Assembly (NCBI GenBank): GCA_000980495.1
Contig: LARN01000040.1
Coordinates: forward strand, 1 to 12,688
Direction of reading: 5' to 3'
DNA: 12,688 nucleotides
Source: Acinetobacter sp. N54.MGS-139
GTDB lineage: Bacteria; Pseudomonadota; Gammaproteobacteria; Burkholderiales; Burkholderiaceae_F
The position numbers were made by a program, and so were the translations under genes. Shown here in pieces: positions 1-7,095 of this stretch. Within the stretch, counting starts at the first letter, position 1. The number at the start of each line of letters is the position of its first letter. Under the pieces are notes generated by a model. It saw nothing but the letters and a program-made list of their open reading frames with translations, was not told the DNA's origin and ran no database searches.

Positions 1-38
1 TTCAAGCAAGGATAGAATGGTGGGATGAGCGAAAGCGC

Positions 39-91
39 CGGAGGGGCGGTTCGCTTGTTCCACTACGTTCCACAAGCGAACCGCCCCTCCG
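39..91. repeat. Long perfect inverted repeat (hairpin)
   Basis: Two perfectly complementary 20-base arms (39-58 and 72-91) flank a 13-base loop (59-71). The arms are GC-rich, with a GGAGGGGCGG core. No T-run follows on either side, so it is not a classical intrinsic terminator. It lies just inside a probable insertion-sequence end (117-144), so it may be an element-borne structure or a REP-like repeat. A plus-strand reading frame is open from the window edge to a TAA at 102-104 and would run through it (residues such as RIEWWDERKRR). I do not recognise that frame and do not call it a gene. Confidence 0.75.
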
Positions 92-116
92 AAGAGCAAA
101 CTAAGTTATGAATTTA

Positions 117-144
117 GGGCAGACACAAAATTTGAGACACTCCC
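117..144. mobile_element. Probable insertion-sequence terminal inverted repeat (IS256/mutator-like)
   Basis: Read on the minus strand, the dctQ reading frame (…LDIPVW) stops matching the family at about position 145. There it runs into a block that begins GGGAGTGTCTC, continues with an AAATTTTGTGTC core and ends in GCCC. This layout, with GGG/CCC tips and an AAATTTTGTGT core, resembles the ends of IS256/mutator-family elements. The tip would be near 144 and the element body would extend left, out of the window. The family assignment is from memory of end sequences; the partner repeat, transposase and target duplication are not visible, so this stays an inference. Confidence 0.5.
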
Positions 145-492
145 GCCAAACCGGAATATCCAGAGACTCGGAAGACACATTCAGTTCAATTTCGTCGATA
201 ACCTCAATGGCACCCAAATAAACGAGCATGGCAAAGAACGCGAGCGAGCAGAGCACGCCGAAGAAATAAAGCGTCTTGCGAAGCCATCCGTGCGTAATGC
301 TGTAGAGCAGATTCATGGTGAAGTTGCTGCTTTCTCGGAAGGCAATCGAGGTGCCGAGCAGCACAATCCACACAAAGAAATTGACCGTCAGTTCCTCGGA
401 TGCGGAAAAAGACAGGTTTGTGCAGTAGCGGATGATGATGTTGATGAAGGCAATGCAGGCCATCACCGCAAGCAGAAATGGCCCCTGGTTCA
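145..492 (-). pseudogene. dctQ: TRAP transporter small permease subunit (DctQ) fragment, truncated
   Basis: The translation is a recognisable DctQ small membrane subunit of a tripartite ATP-independent periplasmic (TRAP) transporter. It has a first helix around ACIAFINIIIRYC, the family's SASEELTVNFFVWIVLLGTSIAFRE block (helix 2 with the conserved glutamates), then NLLYSI and a third helix GVLCSLAFFAMLVYLG. It ends abruptly after LDIPVW, where family members continue into a fourth helix. Beyond that point the frame enters a probable insertion-sequence end and terminates at a TAG at 101-103. The 5' side is also uncertain: in the region 478-510 the sequence switches to an EamA coding frame on the other strand, so the apparent start at 523 (MTRPLSLA) is probably not native. 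No TRAP partner gene lies next to it. I judge it a non-functional relic, or one side of a rearrangement. Confidence 0.7.
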
Positions 493-495
493 GAA

Positions 496-789
496 ATCTT
501 GCTAAAGACAGAGGTCTGGTCAAACTTAATTTTCTTAGGATTTATAGCTTGTGCCGCCCGCTACAGCATGTGGACGATGGCGGTGGAAACTATCGGGCCC
601 GATCGAACCGCCTTATACCTGTACTTAGTGCCGGTGATTTGTTTAGTGTGTTCTTACCTAATCCTTGGTGAAAATCTGACTGCATGGTCAGCCGCCGGGA
701 CTTTTTTAGTGCTATTCGGTTTAATTTTGTCTCAGCTGGATTCTTCTTCATTGAAGAAAAGAATAAGAAAAGCCTCTGAAATCAGCTGA
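496..789 (+). pseudogene. EamA/DMT-family transporter, C-terminal fragment
   Basis: The plus-strand frame encodes only the last quarter of a drug/metabolite-transporter (DMT, EamA) protein. It has a helix like LIFLGFIACAARYSMW, the family's ETIGPDRTALYLYLVPV segment, the glutamate of YLILGEN, and a final helix ending LILSQLD followed by a basic tail. EamA proteins usually have about 300 residues and ten helices; about 95 remain here. The ATG at 478 gives an open frame, but its first residues overlap the antisense dctQ relic and there is no good ribosome-binding site. The junction lies somewhere in 478-510. The stop is TGA (787-789), the only TGA terminus I find in the window, and it sits where a natural C-terminus is expected. 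An intact homologous-family gene lies at 7096-8007, but the fragment is clearly a different paralogue. Confidence 0.72.
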
Positions 790-828
790 TCTTTCAAAGT
801 CGGCCGAAAAAGTTTCCCGAAAAGAAAT

Positions 829-884
829 AGGCTTTTCAAAAACCCGTCATGTCTGTGAACGGCGGAGTTAGTGAAAAGCCTTTT
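829..884 (+). terminator. Probable terminator after the EamA fragment
   Basis: A 10-base perfect stem (829-838 AGGCTTTTCA with 872-881) encloses a loop containing a second short GC-rich stem, and TTTT follows at 881-884. It lies between two gene ends that face each other: the EamA fragment stop at 789 and the mtnN stop at 901. It could work in either direction. A smaller GCGC…GCGC stem lies immediately beyond, at 886-898. Confidence 0.55.
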
Positions 885-900
885 GCGCTAAAAGCGCCTT

Positions 901-1587
901 TTAGGCAGCTTTGAGCATTTCTTCTGTCAGAGCAACAGCTCGCTGAGCTGCTTCTTTAAAGAAAGATTCATAAGAAGTCGGAGCATGACCGGAAGCGTCA
1001 TCCGAAATGGAGCGAATCACGACAAACGGAATTTCATTGACAAAGCACACCTGTCCGATTGCCGCGCCTTCCATTTCAACCGCTTCGGCTTTAAAGAAAT
1101 CTCTAATCCAAGCCTTGCGATCGGCATCGCAGACAAATTGGTCGCCGGAAGCAATTACGCCGGTCTCTGTGTGAATGCCCAATTTCCGGGCAGCCTTCTC
1201 AGCCTTTTCAACCCAAATGGGATCGGCATCAATGAAGATTTTATTGATCCCGGAAATCAAACCTTTGGGATCGCCGACGCCGGACGTGTCCATATCGTGC
1301 TGGCAGACCTGAGAGGCAATCGCAACTTCGCCAAGCTTAAGGTTGGGAGAAAGTCCTCCGGCAACGCCGGTATTAATAATGGCGTTCACGCCGAACTTCA
1401 AAACCATCGTCTGAGCGCAAACCGCAGCAAATACTTTGCCGACGCCGCTCACTGTGGCGACAACATCTGTACCGTGCAGTTTTCCGCTGTAAAAATCAAC
1501 GCCCGAAATTCTGGTGACGGTCACGTCCTGAAGCCTAGCTTTTAAAGCCTCAAGCTCGACCTTCATCGCTCCGATAATGCCGATCAT
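901..1587 (-). CDS. mtnN: 5'-methylthioadenosine/S-adenosylhomocysteine nucleosidase
   Basis: A 228-residue cytoplasmic enzyme that hydrolyses the glycosidic bond of MTA and SAH (and 5'-deoxyadenosine), releasing adenine. It recycles by-products of methylation, polyamine synthesis and radical-SAM chemistry. The length matches the family (E. coli 232). Visible landmarks are the N-terminal IGIIGAM followed by VELE, in which Glu11 aligns with catalytic Glu12 of E. coli; INTGVAGG at about residues 71-78; GVIASGDQF around 142-150; the substrate-binding VEMEG; and RSISDDAS carrying the catalytic aspartate (E. coli Asp197). It is the second gene of a unit: its start lies 18 bases after the stop of the upstream phosphoribosyltransferase gene, and no strong Shine-Dalgarno is seen, which suggests coupled expression. 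The upstream enzyme could consume the adenine made here. The stop is TAA. Confidence 0.93.
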   Translation of the reverse strand: MIGIIGAMKVELEALKARLQDVTVTRISGVDFYSGKLHGTDVVATVSGVGKVFAAVCAQTMVLKFGVNAIINTGVAGGLSPNLKLGEVAIASQVCQHDMDTSGVGDPKGLISGINKIFIDADPIWVEKAEKAARKLGIHTETGVIASGDQFVCDADRKAWIRDFFKAEAVEMEGAAIGQVCFVNEIPFVVIRSISDDASGHAPTSYESFFKEAAQRAVALTEEMLKAA

Positions 1588-1605
1588 TCAGTAAGTTCTC
1601 AGAAA

Positions 1606-2169
1606 TTAATCAAAAGGAAGCGGTTCGCCCTTGGCGTTAAAGAGCGGAAGTTTTTCCAGATAAGAAATATCCGTTCTGGAAGCGGCATCGCCTTCGGCCA
1701 AAACAGCCATTTTGCCGACAACGTCAGCACCGGCGGCTGCCGCAATTTCTTCCAAAGCCTGGAGACTGCGGCCAGTGGAAATTACGTCGTCAACGATCAA
1801 AATGCGTTTACCTCGCATCTGATCCATTTCTTCTTTATCGACGTAGAGCTTCTGGTCTTTTTCCGTCGTGATGGATTTCACGCCGACGCAGATGGGGTTG
1901 TCCATGTAAAGCTTGCGGCCCTTTCTGGCAACAATGTAGTGTGCGTCACCATTCTGGCGAGCCATTTCCTGAATCAGAGGAATGCTCTTAGCTTCGGCAG
2001 TTAAAAGGAAGTCATATTTAGGAGCTCTTTCTAGAAGAGCAGCTGCGCAATTAACAGTCAGCTCGGTATCGCCGAGGATTAAAAAGGCTGCAATGCAAAG
2101 ATCTTGATTAATAGGGCAAAGTTTCAGGGCACGTTTGGTACCGGCAACTTCAATATCGTAATAGCGCAT
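1606..2169 (-). CDS. Phosphoribosyltransferase, adenine PRTase-like
   Basis: A 187-residue type I phosphoribosyltransferase. The PRPP-binding signature (hydrophobic strand, two acidic residues, then TG) is ILIVDDVISTGRS at about 123-135. LLTAEAKSIPL near 56-66 corresponds to the adenine-PRTase region carrying the EA-K/R motif, and ARKGRKLYM near 81-89 to the flexible substrate loop. The likely reaction is adenine + PRPP to AMP + PPi, though purine specificity within this family cannot be read from sequence with certainty. A good ribosome-binding site (GGGAG, about 7 bases upstream) supports the ATG at 2169. It is the first gene of a unit with mtnN, whose product is adenine, so the pair makes a coherent salvage route. 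The stop is TAA. No frameshift or oddity was seen. Confidence 0.82.
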   Translation of the reverse strand: MRYYDIEVAGTKRALKLCPINQDLCIAAFLILGDTELTVNCAAALLERAPKYDFLLTAEAKSIPLIQEMARQNGDAHYIVARKGRKLYMDNPICVGVKSITTEKDQKLYVDKEEMDQMRGKRILIVDDVISTGRSLQALEEIAAAAGADVVGKMAVLAEGDAASRTDISYLEKLPLFNAKGEPLPFD

Positions 2170-2500
2170 CTATATCTCCCAGCGGAACAAGCACGAATAG
2201 GCGGGTATCCTACCTCAAAACACCTATAACTGCGATGATCCGCTCTCGTTAATGCAGGGTTTTCCTTAGTGAAAAAACGAAGTTTTTTGTAATCGAAGAA
2301 TACAATATTTTTATAGCCTCAAACGGGCCAAAAGCCTGTATGGGACTAGCCAAATCCCTCAATGGTCGTACCGGACTCCATTGAAAAAAGAACACTAAAA
2401 CAAATGGTGTGCTTCGGCAGTAAATCGACAGCAAATGAGTTTTCGGTTTCCTATCGACCTAAAAATACCTTTTATTCTCTAATCCCTAGGAGTAACTATT
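2170..2500. other. Divergent intergenic region between the PRTase and dctP genes
   Basis: About 330 bases hold no credible gene; a minus-strand 61-codon frame here shows no family resemblance. The region must carry promoters for both flanking units. It is AT-rich, with short inverted repeats (AAAAAAC…GTTTTTT around 2274-2290). TTGTAA near 2288 lies upstream of a TTATAG-like box, a weak candidate plus-strand promoter for dctP. I cannot single out a convincing promoter. The dctP ribosome-binding site AGGAG is at 2488-2492. Confidence 0.4.
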
Positions 2501-3580
2501 GTGAACTTTAAACTCTTAAGCAAAGCCGCCCTAGCACTTGCTGCAATGGGACTGTGCCTTTCCGCCGCCTCCTCCGCATATAAAGCCGAATATAAACTCA
2601 GCGTTGTTCCCGGCGCCTCCTCCGGCTGAGGTCAGACTGCCACTTTCTTTGCTGACTGCGTCAGACAGAAGTCCAACGGCCGTATCAACATCAAACCGTA
2701 TTTCGGCGCTCAGCTGATGGCCGGCAAACAGACTTCCGAACTTTTGCTCGTTCGTCGCGGCGCCATTGACTTCGCTCTGGCTTCCACTATTAACTGATCT
2801 CCCCAGATCAAAGAATTAAACCTGACCGCTCTCCCCTTCTTCGTCGCAAACAACCCCGACCGCTACAAAGCCATAGACGCTATTGAAGCCGGAAAATCCG
2901 GAAAGATGCTGGAGAAAGCCATCGAAAAAACCGGTGTTAAGTTCCTCGGCTGGTCCGAAAACGGCTTCCGTGAATTAACCACCAGCAAAGACCCGATCGA
3001 AAAACCCGAAGATATGAAAGGCATGAAGCTGCGTGTCTGCGGCACCCCGATCTTCATCGATATTTTCTCCTCTTTGGGCGCGAACCCTCAGGCCATCAAC
3101 TGGTCTGAAGCTGTCACCGGCTTCCAGCAGGGCATCGTCGACGGTCAGGAAAACCCGACCAACGGCATTAACGTTCCGACCAAAGTTTGGCAGTGGCACA
3201 AGTACTCTACCGATTGGCATTACATGATCGACCCGCTGTTCTTCACAGCCAATATGAAAGTTTGGAAGGAGTTCTCTCCGGAAGACCAGAAGCTTATCCT
3301 CAGCTGCGCGGCTGAAGCCGAGAAATACGGTAAAGCCCTCTCCCGTCTGAGCAACGACAACGGTCAGGCTTACGAATACCTCAAGAGCATCAACAAGCTC
3401 CCCGCTGTTACCAATCCGAAGGAAGAACTCAAGAAAAACGGCATGACCGTAACCGAATACACGCCTGAAATGATCAAGCGCTTCTATGAAGCCACAGCCG
3501 GTGTCCGTGCTGACTGGACTCAGAAGATCGGACCCGATGTCGTTAAGGCCGCCGAAGAAGATATGAAGGCTGCCAAGTAA
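2501..3580 (+). pseudogene. dctP: TRAP solute-binding protein (DctP) with two in-frame TGA codons
   Basis: Starting at GTG 2501, 8 bases after an AGGAG ribosome-binding site, one frame runs 359 codons to TAA at 3580. It encodes a complete periplasmic TRAP binding protein: a signal peptide (NFKLLSKAALALAAMGLCLS, cut likely after SSA), KLSVVPGASSG, GRINIKPYFGAQLMAGKQTSE, IDFALASTIN, ELNLTALPFF, SENGFRELTTS, RVCGTPIFIDIFSSLGANP and DGQENPTNGINVP. The frame is interrupted only by TGA at 2627-2629 (codon 43) and 2795-2797 (codon 99). Family members have tryptophan at both (…WGQ and …INWSPQ). The seven other tryptophans, all downstream, are TGG. There is no frameshift. Taken conventionally it is a recently inactivated gene; re-initiation at the ATG 2906 would make only the last 224 residues without an export signal. 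The ligand (C4-dicarboxylate, 2-oxo acid or other) cannot be inferred. The downstream permease genes are also damaged. Confidence 0.85.
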
Positions 3581-3601
3581 TTTCTAATTACTTAGCGACA
3601 C

Positions 3602-3628
3602 GCCGTGTGCGGCTTCGGCCGCACCGGC
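3602..3628 (+). promoter_or_regulatory. Intercistronic UUCG hairpin after dctP
   Basis: GTGCGGC (3607-3613) and GCCGCAC (3618-3624) pair perfectly around a TTCG tetraloop. A further GCCG/CGGC pairing extends the stem past a single bulged T. No T-run follows, so it probably stabilises the 3' end of the dctP message or attenuates read-through, rather than terminating. This is the usual arrangement where a binding-protein gene is expressed more than its permease genes. Confidence 0.65.
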
Positions 3629-3661
3629 TTCACTTTAAAAATAAATATAAGAAGAACAACC

Positions 3662-3710
3662 ATGCTTCATTTCCTCAATACCCGATTTGAAGAGCTGTTA
3701 GGGGTGCTGT
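3662..3710 (+). pseudogene. dctQ: dctQ 5' remnant fused to dctM
   Basis: An ATG at 3662, after an AAGAAG ribosome-binding site in the expected place 3' of dctP, begins MLHFLNTRFEELLGVL, a plausible DctQ amino terminus. After about 16 codons the sequence no longer resembles DctQ. From about 3711 it becomes, in a different frame, the interior of dctM. The hybrid reading frame from 3662 stops at TAA 3770-3772 after 36 codons, most of them out-of-frame dctM. The rest of the TRAP small subunit (about 140 residues in the family) is missing here, so an internal deletion or misjoin has removed it together with the start of dctM. Confidence 0.72.
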
Positions 3711-4667
3711 GGCGGATCTGGCCCTGCAACCGTTGCAGCGCTGGGCTTAATTCTCATTCCTGCCATGGTTAAGAACGGATACGACAAAGCCTTTGCCGCA
3801 GCCAACGTTTCCGTGACTTCCGGTTTGGCGATTGTGATCCCGCCGAGTATTGCCTTCATTGTTTACGGCGGCATTGCGGATGCTTCCGTCCCGGCATTGT
3901 TCGCCGCCGGCATTCTTCCGGGTCTGCTCGTTGCCGGTTTTCTGATGCTTACGGTGTATCTCATCTCTAAGAAAAGAGGCTATCGCGGACTCCCGCGTCA
4001 AGAATCTACTTGGCTCGTATTTAAAGATGCCATTTGGGGCGTCATGACACCAGTGATCATCTTAGGCGGTATCTACGGCGGTATCTTCACACCGACGGAA
4101 GCGGCTGCCGTAGCAATCTTCTACGGTTTGTTTGTCGGAACTTTTATTTATAAGACTTTCAACTCTTGGGACAAACTTCTGCACGTCCTCTTTGAATCCG
4201 TCAAAGCAACCGCTGTCATTATGTTTGTGGTGACATGTGCAGGTTTGTTTGCCTGGGTTGCCAGTACGGTCGGATTAGTCGAAAGAGGCGCTGCGGTGCT
4301 TCTCGCCCTGTCTGATAATCCTTGGGCGCTGCTCTTCCTCATTAACGTCATTCTGCTGGCTGCCGGCATGATCATGGACGCGATCTCGATTTACTACGTC
4401 CTTCTGCCTTTCCTTCTCCCCATCGTTCATCATTTCGCATGGGATCCGGTCTGGTTCGGCGTCATGATGACCGTGAACTTAGCGGTCGGACAGGTTACGC
4501 CGCCAGTAGCCGTGAACTTATATGTCGGTGCTCAAATCGCCGATCTGACGATGGAAGAAATGACACCGCCGGTCATTCCCCTCTTATTAGCCACGTTGGT
4601 GGCCTTAGCTGTCATCGTACTCTTCCCGGGTTTAAGCACGTTCCTGCCGACGCTGTGGGGGCTCTAG
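3711..4667 (+). pseudogene. dctM: TRAP transporter large permease (DctM), 5'-truncated
   Basis: In frame with the stop at 4667, the sequence from about 3711 already encodes the DctM motif GSGPATVAALG followed by ILIPAMVKNGYDKAFAAANV and IVIPPSIAFIVYGG. The 300 codons from ATG 3765 continue through TPTEAAAVAIFYG and the C-terminal VGQVTPPVAVNLYVG, both hallmarks of the large 12-helix TRAP subunit. Family members have about 425 residues; roughly the first 110 are absent and replaced by the dctQ start. The retained part shows no stop or frameshift, so the loss looks recent. An intact DctM moves substrate delivered by DctP across the inner membrane using a sodium gradient; this remnant lacks the N-terminal helices and very probably does not transport. 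The end is TAG, followed directly by a strong terminator. Confidence 0.85.
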
Positions 4668-4683
4668 GAATCTCCTTTGGGGG

Positions 4684-4713
4684 GGGGGAGGACTTCGGTC
4701 TTCCTCCTTTTTT
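4684..4713 (+). terminator. Strong intrinsic terminator with UUCG tetraloop
   Basis: GGGGGAGGAC (4684-4693) pairs with GTCTTCCTCC (4698-4707) around TTCG, with two G-U wobbles, and six Ts follow at 4708-4713. It ends the TRAP operon 16 bases after the dctM stop. The 5' arm lies in a run of ten Gs (4679-4688). The convergent thioesterase gene stops at 4720. Confidence 0.9.
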
Positions 4714-4719
4714 CTTTTC

Positions 4720-5148
4720 TTACTTCCAAGTCTCGGATTTGTCTTTGACAATGTAATTCGTCACCCTAACAGTGGAGACCAATCTTCCGTCTTCCGTCTT
4801 TACATCTACGTTCCAAAGGTGAGTCGTACGGCCTAAATGCAAGGCGGCAGCTTCTGCATAAACCAAAACCCCCGGCGCCTTACGCACGGAACTGACATGG
4901 TTGCCGGAAACCGCGCATCCCACAGGAATGAACCCTTCCGGACAGCTCAAATAAGAACCGTATCCGGCGATGATTTCCGCAAATGCCAAAGAGGCGCCCC
5001 CGCACAACACACCGAAAGGCTGAGAGGTGTTGTCGTTCACCGGCATGCTGGCCCGCACAAAACCTTCTCTTTCTTCTATGAGCTTGAGCCCTAAGTTTCC
5101 CATCATCGAATGCTCAATTGCTTCTTGTGCTGCGTACTTCTTGTCCAT
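4720..5148 (-). CDS. Hotdog-fold acyl-CoA thioesterase, MenI/YdiI-like
   Basis: A 142-residue hotdog thioesterase of the PaaI/YdiI group. NTSQPFGVLCGGASLAFAE (about 40-58) matches the YdiI/EntH active-site segment QPFGLLHGGAS…LAE, with Glu58 at the catalytic acid position. SGNHVSSVRK and LHLGRTTHLW correspond to further conserved blocks. Such enzymes hydrolyse aromatic or branched acyl-CoAs, for example 1,4-dihydroxy-2-naphthoyl-CoA in menaquinone synthesis, or proof-read enterobactin synthesis. No menaquinone genes lie nearby, so the substrate is open. One oddity is that the usual histidine of the HGG motif is Cys49 here. The ATG at 5148 follows GAAGAGACAGAG, a serviceable ribosome-binding site. 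The stop is TAA; the gene converges on the TRAP terminator. Confidence 0.83.
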   Translation of the reverse strand: MDKKYAAQEAIEHSMMGNLGLKLIEEREGFVRASMPVNDNTSQPFGVLCGGASLAFAEIIAGYGSYLSCPEGFIPVGCAVSGNHVSSVRKAPGVLVYAEAAALHLGRTTHLWNVDVKTEDGRLVSTVRVTNYIVKDKSETWK

Positions 5149-5287
5149 CTCTGTCTCTTCAAATGAATGTCGTCCGGCTATTGTATTTCCAAAGAAAGAC
5201 CATTAACTCTTAAGAACAATTTTTAGGAGCAGATGCGATCCTCAACTTCAAACCGCCTGGGAAGATTAATCTAAGTATTAATACTTT

Positions 5288-5317
5288 TTTACACTTTTCA
5301 CACCCGGGCGGTAAAAT
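5288..5317 (+). promoter_or_regulatory. Candidate sigma-70 promoter for pckA
   Basis: TTTACA (5288-5293), an 18-base spacer and TAAAAT (5312-5317) give a good sigma-70 match in the region between the divergent thioesterase and pckA genes. Transcription would begin near 5324, leaving a leader of about 110 bases before the pckA ATG. That leader contains a GTGGAA/TTCCAC pairing (5372-5377 with 5417-5422) and a short overlapping frame from ATG 5388; neither is demonstrably regulatory. Confidence 0.5.
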
Positions 5318-5436
5318 TAGGAAGATTTACACCGTTCGTTTTCACTTAATAGAAAACACAAACTTTTATTCGTGGAATTCGCCGCTGATGAATGTACGCA
5401 TGCTTTCGGCACCGTTTTCCACCTGGAATTACAACC

Positions 5437-7050
5437 ATGACATTAGATTTAGCAAAGTACGGCATAACTGACGTCAAACAGGTTGTTCATAACCCTTCCT
5501 ATGAACAACTCCATAAAGATGAAACTGCCGAAGGACTTGTCGGTTACGAAAAAGGTGTTGTAACCGAACTCGGTGCAATGAATGTAATGACCGGCATCTA
5601 CACCGGCCGCTCTCCCAAGGATAAGTTTTTCGTAGTTGACGATGTCAGCAAAGACACCGTTTGGTGGACCAGCGAGGAATATAAGAACGACAACAAACCG
5701 CTCTCAGAAGCCTCTTGGAAAATCTTAAAAGACAAAGCCATAGATGAACTCTCTCATAAAGATCGTCTCTACGTCGTAGATGCCTTCTGCGGCGCCAATA
5801 AAAACACGCGCCTGAAAGTTCGTTTCATTATGGAAGTAGCTTGGCAGGCACACTTCGTGACGAATATGTTTATTCGTCCGACTCCGAAAGAACTCGAAGA
5901 CTTCGGAGAACCCGACTTTGTTGTTTTAACCGCCAGCAAAGCCAAGGTTGAAAACTACAAAGAGCTCGGACTGCACAGTGAAACCGCCGTCGTCTTCAAC
6001 CTTAAAGAAAAGATGCAGGTCATCTTGAACACCTGGTACGGCGGAGAAATGAAGAAAGGCATGTTCTCGGTCATGAACTACCTCAATCCTCTTCGTCACA
6101 TCGCTTCGATGCACTGCTCTGCCAATACCGACTTAGAGGGAAAGAACACCGCCATCTTCTTCGGTCTTTCCGGTACCGGCAAAACAACGCTTTCAACTGA
6201 CCCAAAACGCCTGCTGATCGGCGACGACGAACACGGCTGGGATGATGAAGGCGTTTTCAATTACGAGGGCGGGTGCTACGCCAAAGTCATCAATTTGGAT
6301 AAAGAAAGCGAACCGGATATTTACAACGCCATCCGCAGAAATGCTCTCCTGGAAAACGTCATCGTTGATGAAGCCGGAAAAGTCGATTTCAGCGACACGT
6401 CCGCTACAGAAAACACTCGTGTTTCTTATCCGATCTATCACATCGAAAACATCGTTAAACCGATCTCCAAAGGTCCTGCCGCCAAGGAAATTATTTTCTT
6501 GTCCGCGGACGCTTACGGCGTTCTGCCTCCGGTCTCGATCCTTTCTTCAGACCAGGCAATGTACTACTTCCTCTCCGGCTACACCAGTAAATTAGCCGGA
6601 ACAGAACGCGGCATCACCGAACCTCAGCCGACCTTCTCGGCTTGCTTCGGCGCGGCCTTCCTTTCTCTTCATCCCTTCAAGTATGCAAAAGAGTTAGCAA
6701 GAAAGGCCCGTGCTAACGGCGCTCGTGTCTACTTGGTCAATACCGGCTGGAACGGAAGCGGCAATCGTATTTCGATTAAAGATACGCGAGCCATTATCGA
6801 TGACATCCTTTCAGGGAGCATCCTCAAGGGTAAAACCAAGAAGATCCCGTACTTCGATTTAGAGATTCCTGTGACGGCTGAAGGCGCCCATGCAGAAATC
6901 CTCGATCCCCGCAATACGTACAAGGATCCGACCGAGTGGGACAAGCGCGCTAAGGCATTGGCTGCAAAATTCATTGAAAACTTCAAGAAGTTCTCGGCAA
7001 CCAATGAAGAATGCAAGCGCTTAGAAAAATACGGTCCGCATCTCGATTAG
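5437..7050 (+). CDS. pckA: Phosphoenolpyruvate carboxykinase (ATP)
   Basis: A 537-residue cytoplasmic enzyme that interconverts oxaloacetate + ATP and PEP + CO2 + ADP. It serves gluconeogenesis, or runs in the carboxylating direction in CO2-rich gut anaerobes. It aligns closely along its length with E. coli PckA (540 residues). Landmarks are TGRSPKDK with Arg58 (substrate binding), [21 protein letters not shown] with the metal-binding lysine, SMHCSAN, the P-loop GLSGTGKTT at 243-251, the kinase-2 acidic segment [19 protein letters not shown], and [18 protein letters not shown] chose ATG 5437 because its product begins just where the family begins ([13 protein letters not shown]). The in-frame ATG at 5392 adds 15 residues with no family counterpart. 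The ribosome-binding site is weak. The stop is TAG. No truncation or frameshift is present. Confidence 0.97.
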   Translation: MTLDLAKYGITDVKQVVHNPSYEQLHKDETAEGLVGYEKGVVTELGAMNVMTGIYTGRSPKDKFFVVDDVSKDTVWWTSEEYKNDNKPLSEASWKILKDKAIDELSHKDRLYVVDAFCGANKNTRLKVRFIMEVAWQAHFVTNMFIRPTPKELEDFGEPDFVVLTASKAKVENYKELGLHSETAVVFNLKEKMQVILNTWYGGEMKKGMFSVMNYLNPLRHIASMHCSANTDLEGKNTAIFFGLSGTGKTTLSTDPKRLLIGDDEHGWDDEGVFNYEGGCYAKVINLDKESEPDIYNAIRRNALLENVIVDEAGKVDFSDTSATENTRVSYPIYHIENIVKPISKGPAAKEIIFLSADAYGVLPPVSILSSDQAMYYFLSGYTSKLAGTERGITEPQPTFSACFGAAFLSLHPFKYAKELARKARANGARVYLVNTGWNGSGNRISIKDTRAIIDDILSGSILKGKTKKIPYFDLEIPVTAEGAHAEILDPRNTYKDPTEWDKRAKALAAKFIENFKKFSATNEECKRLEKYGPHLD

Positions 7051-7066
7051 AGATCCGAAAACCACG

Positions 7067-7090
7067 ATCCCGGCTTCGCGCCGGGATTTT
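7067..7090. terminator. Intrinsic terminator between pckA and the EamA gene
   Basis: ATCCCGGC (7067-7074) and GCCGGGAT (7080-7087) pair perfectly around a 5-base loop, and TTTT follows on the plus strand. It lies 17 bases after the pckA stop and just before the stop of the convergent EamA gene. The T-tract favours plus-strand termination; the minus-strand side lacks a good U-run. Confidence 0.85.
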
Positions 7091-7095
7091 CGTTT

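Noticed and set aside
3..104. Transposase C-terminus on the plus strand at the left edge
   Set aside because: The frame is open but short and unrecognised, and its last half encodes the two arms of a perfect hairpin; not enough to call a gene.
985..1545. 186-codon frame antisense to mtnN
   Set aside because: Lies wholly inside a confidently identified gene in another frame; a shadow frame.
2249..2434. 61-codon minus-strand frame upstream of the PRTase gene
   Set aside because: No family resemblance and no ribosome-binding site; the region is the divergent promoter region.
2627..2629. Selenocysteine as explanation for TGA in dctP
   Set aside because: The family residue is tryptophan, not cysteine, no selenocysteine insertion hairpin was apparent just downstream, and TRAP binding proteins are not selenoproteins.
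5388..5485. Leader peptide before pckA
   Set aside because: The frame from ATG 5388 has no ribosome-binding site and overlaps the pckA start; no attenuator structure supports a regulatory peptide.
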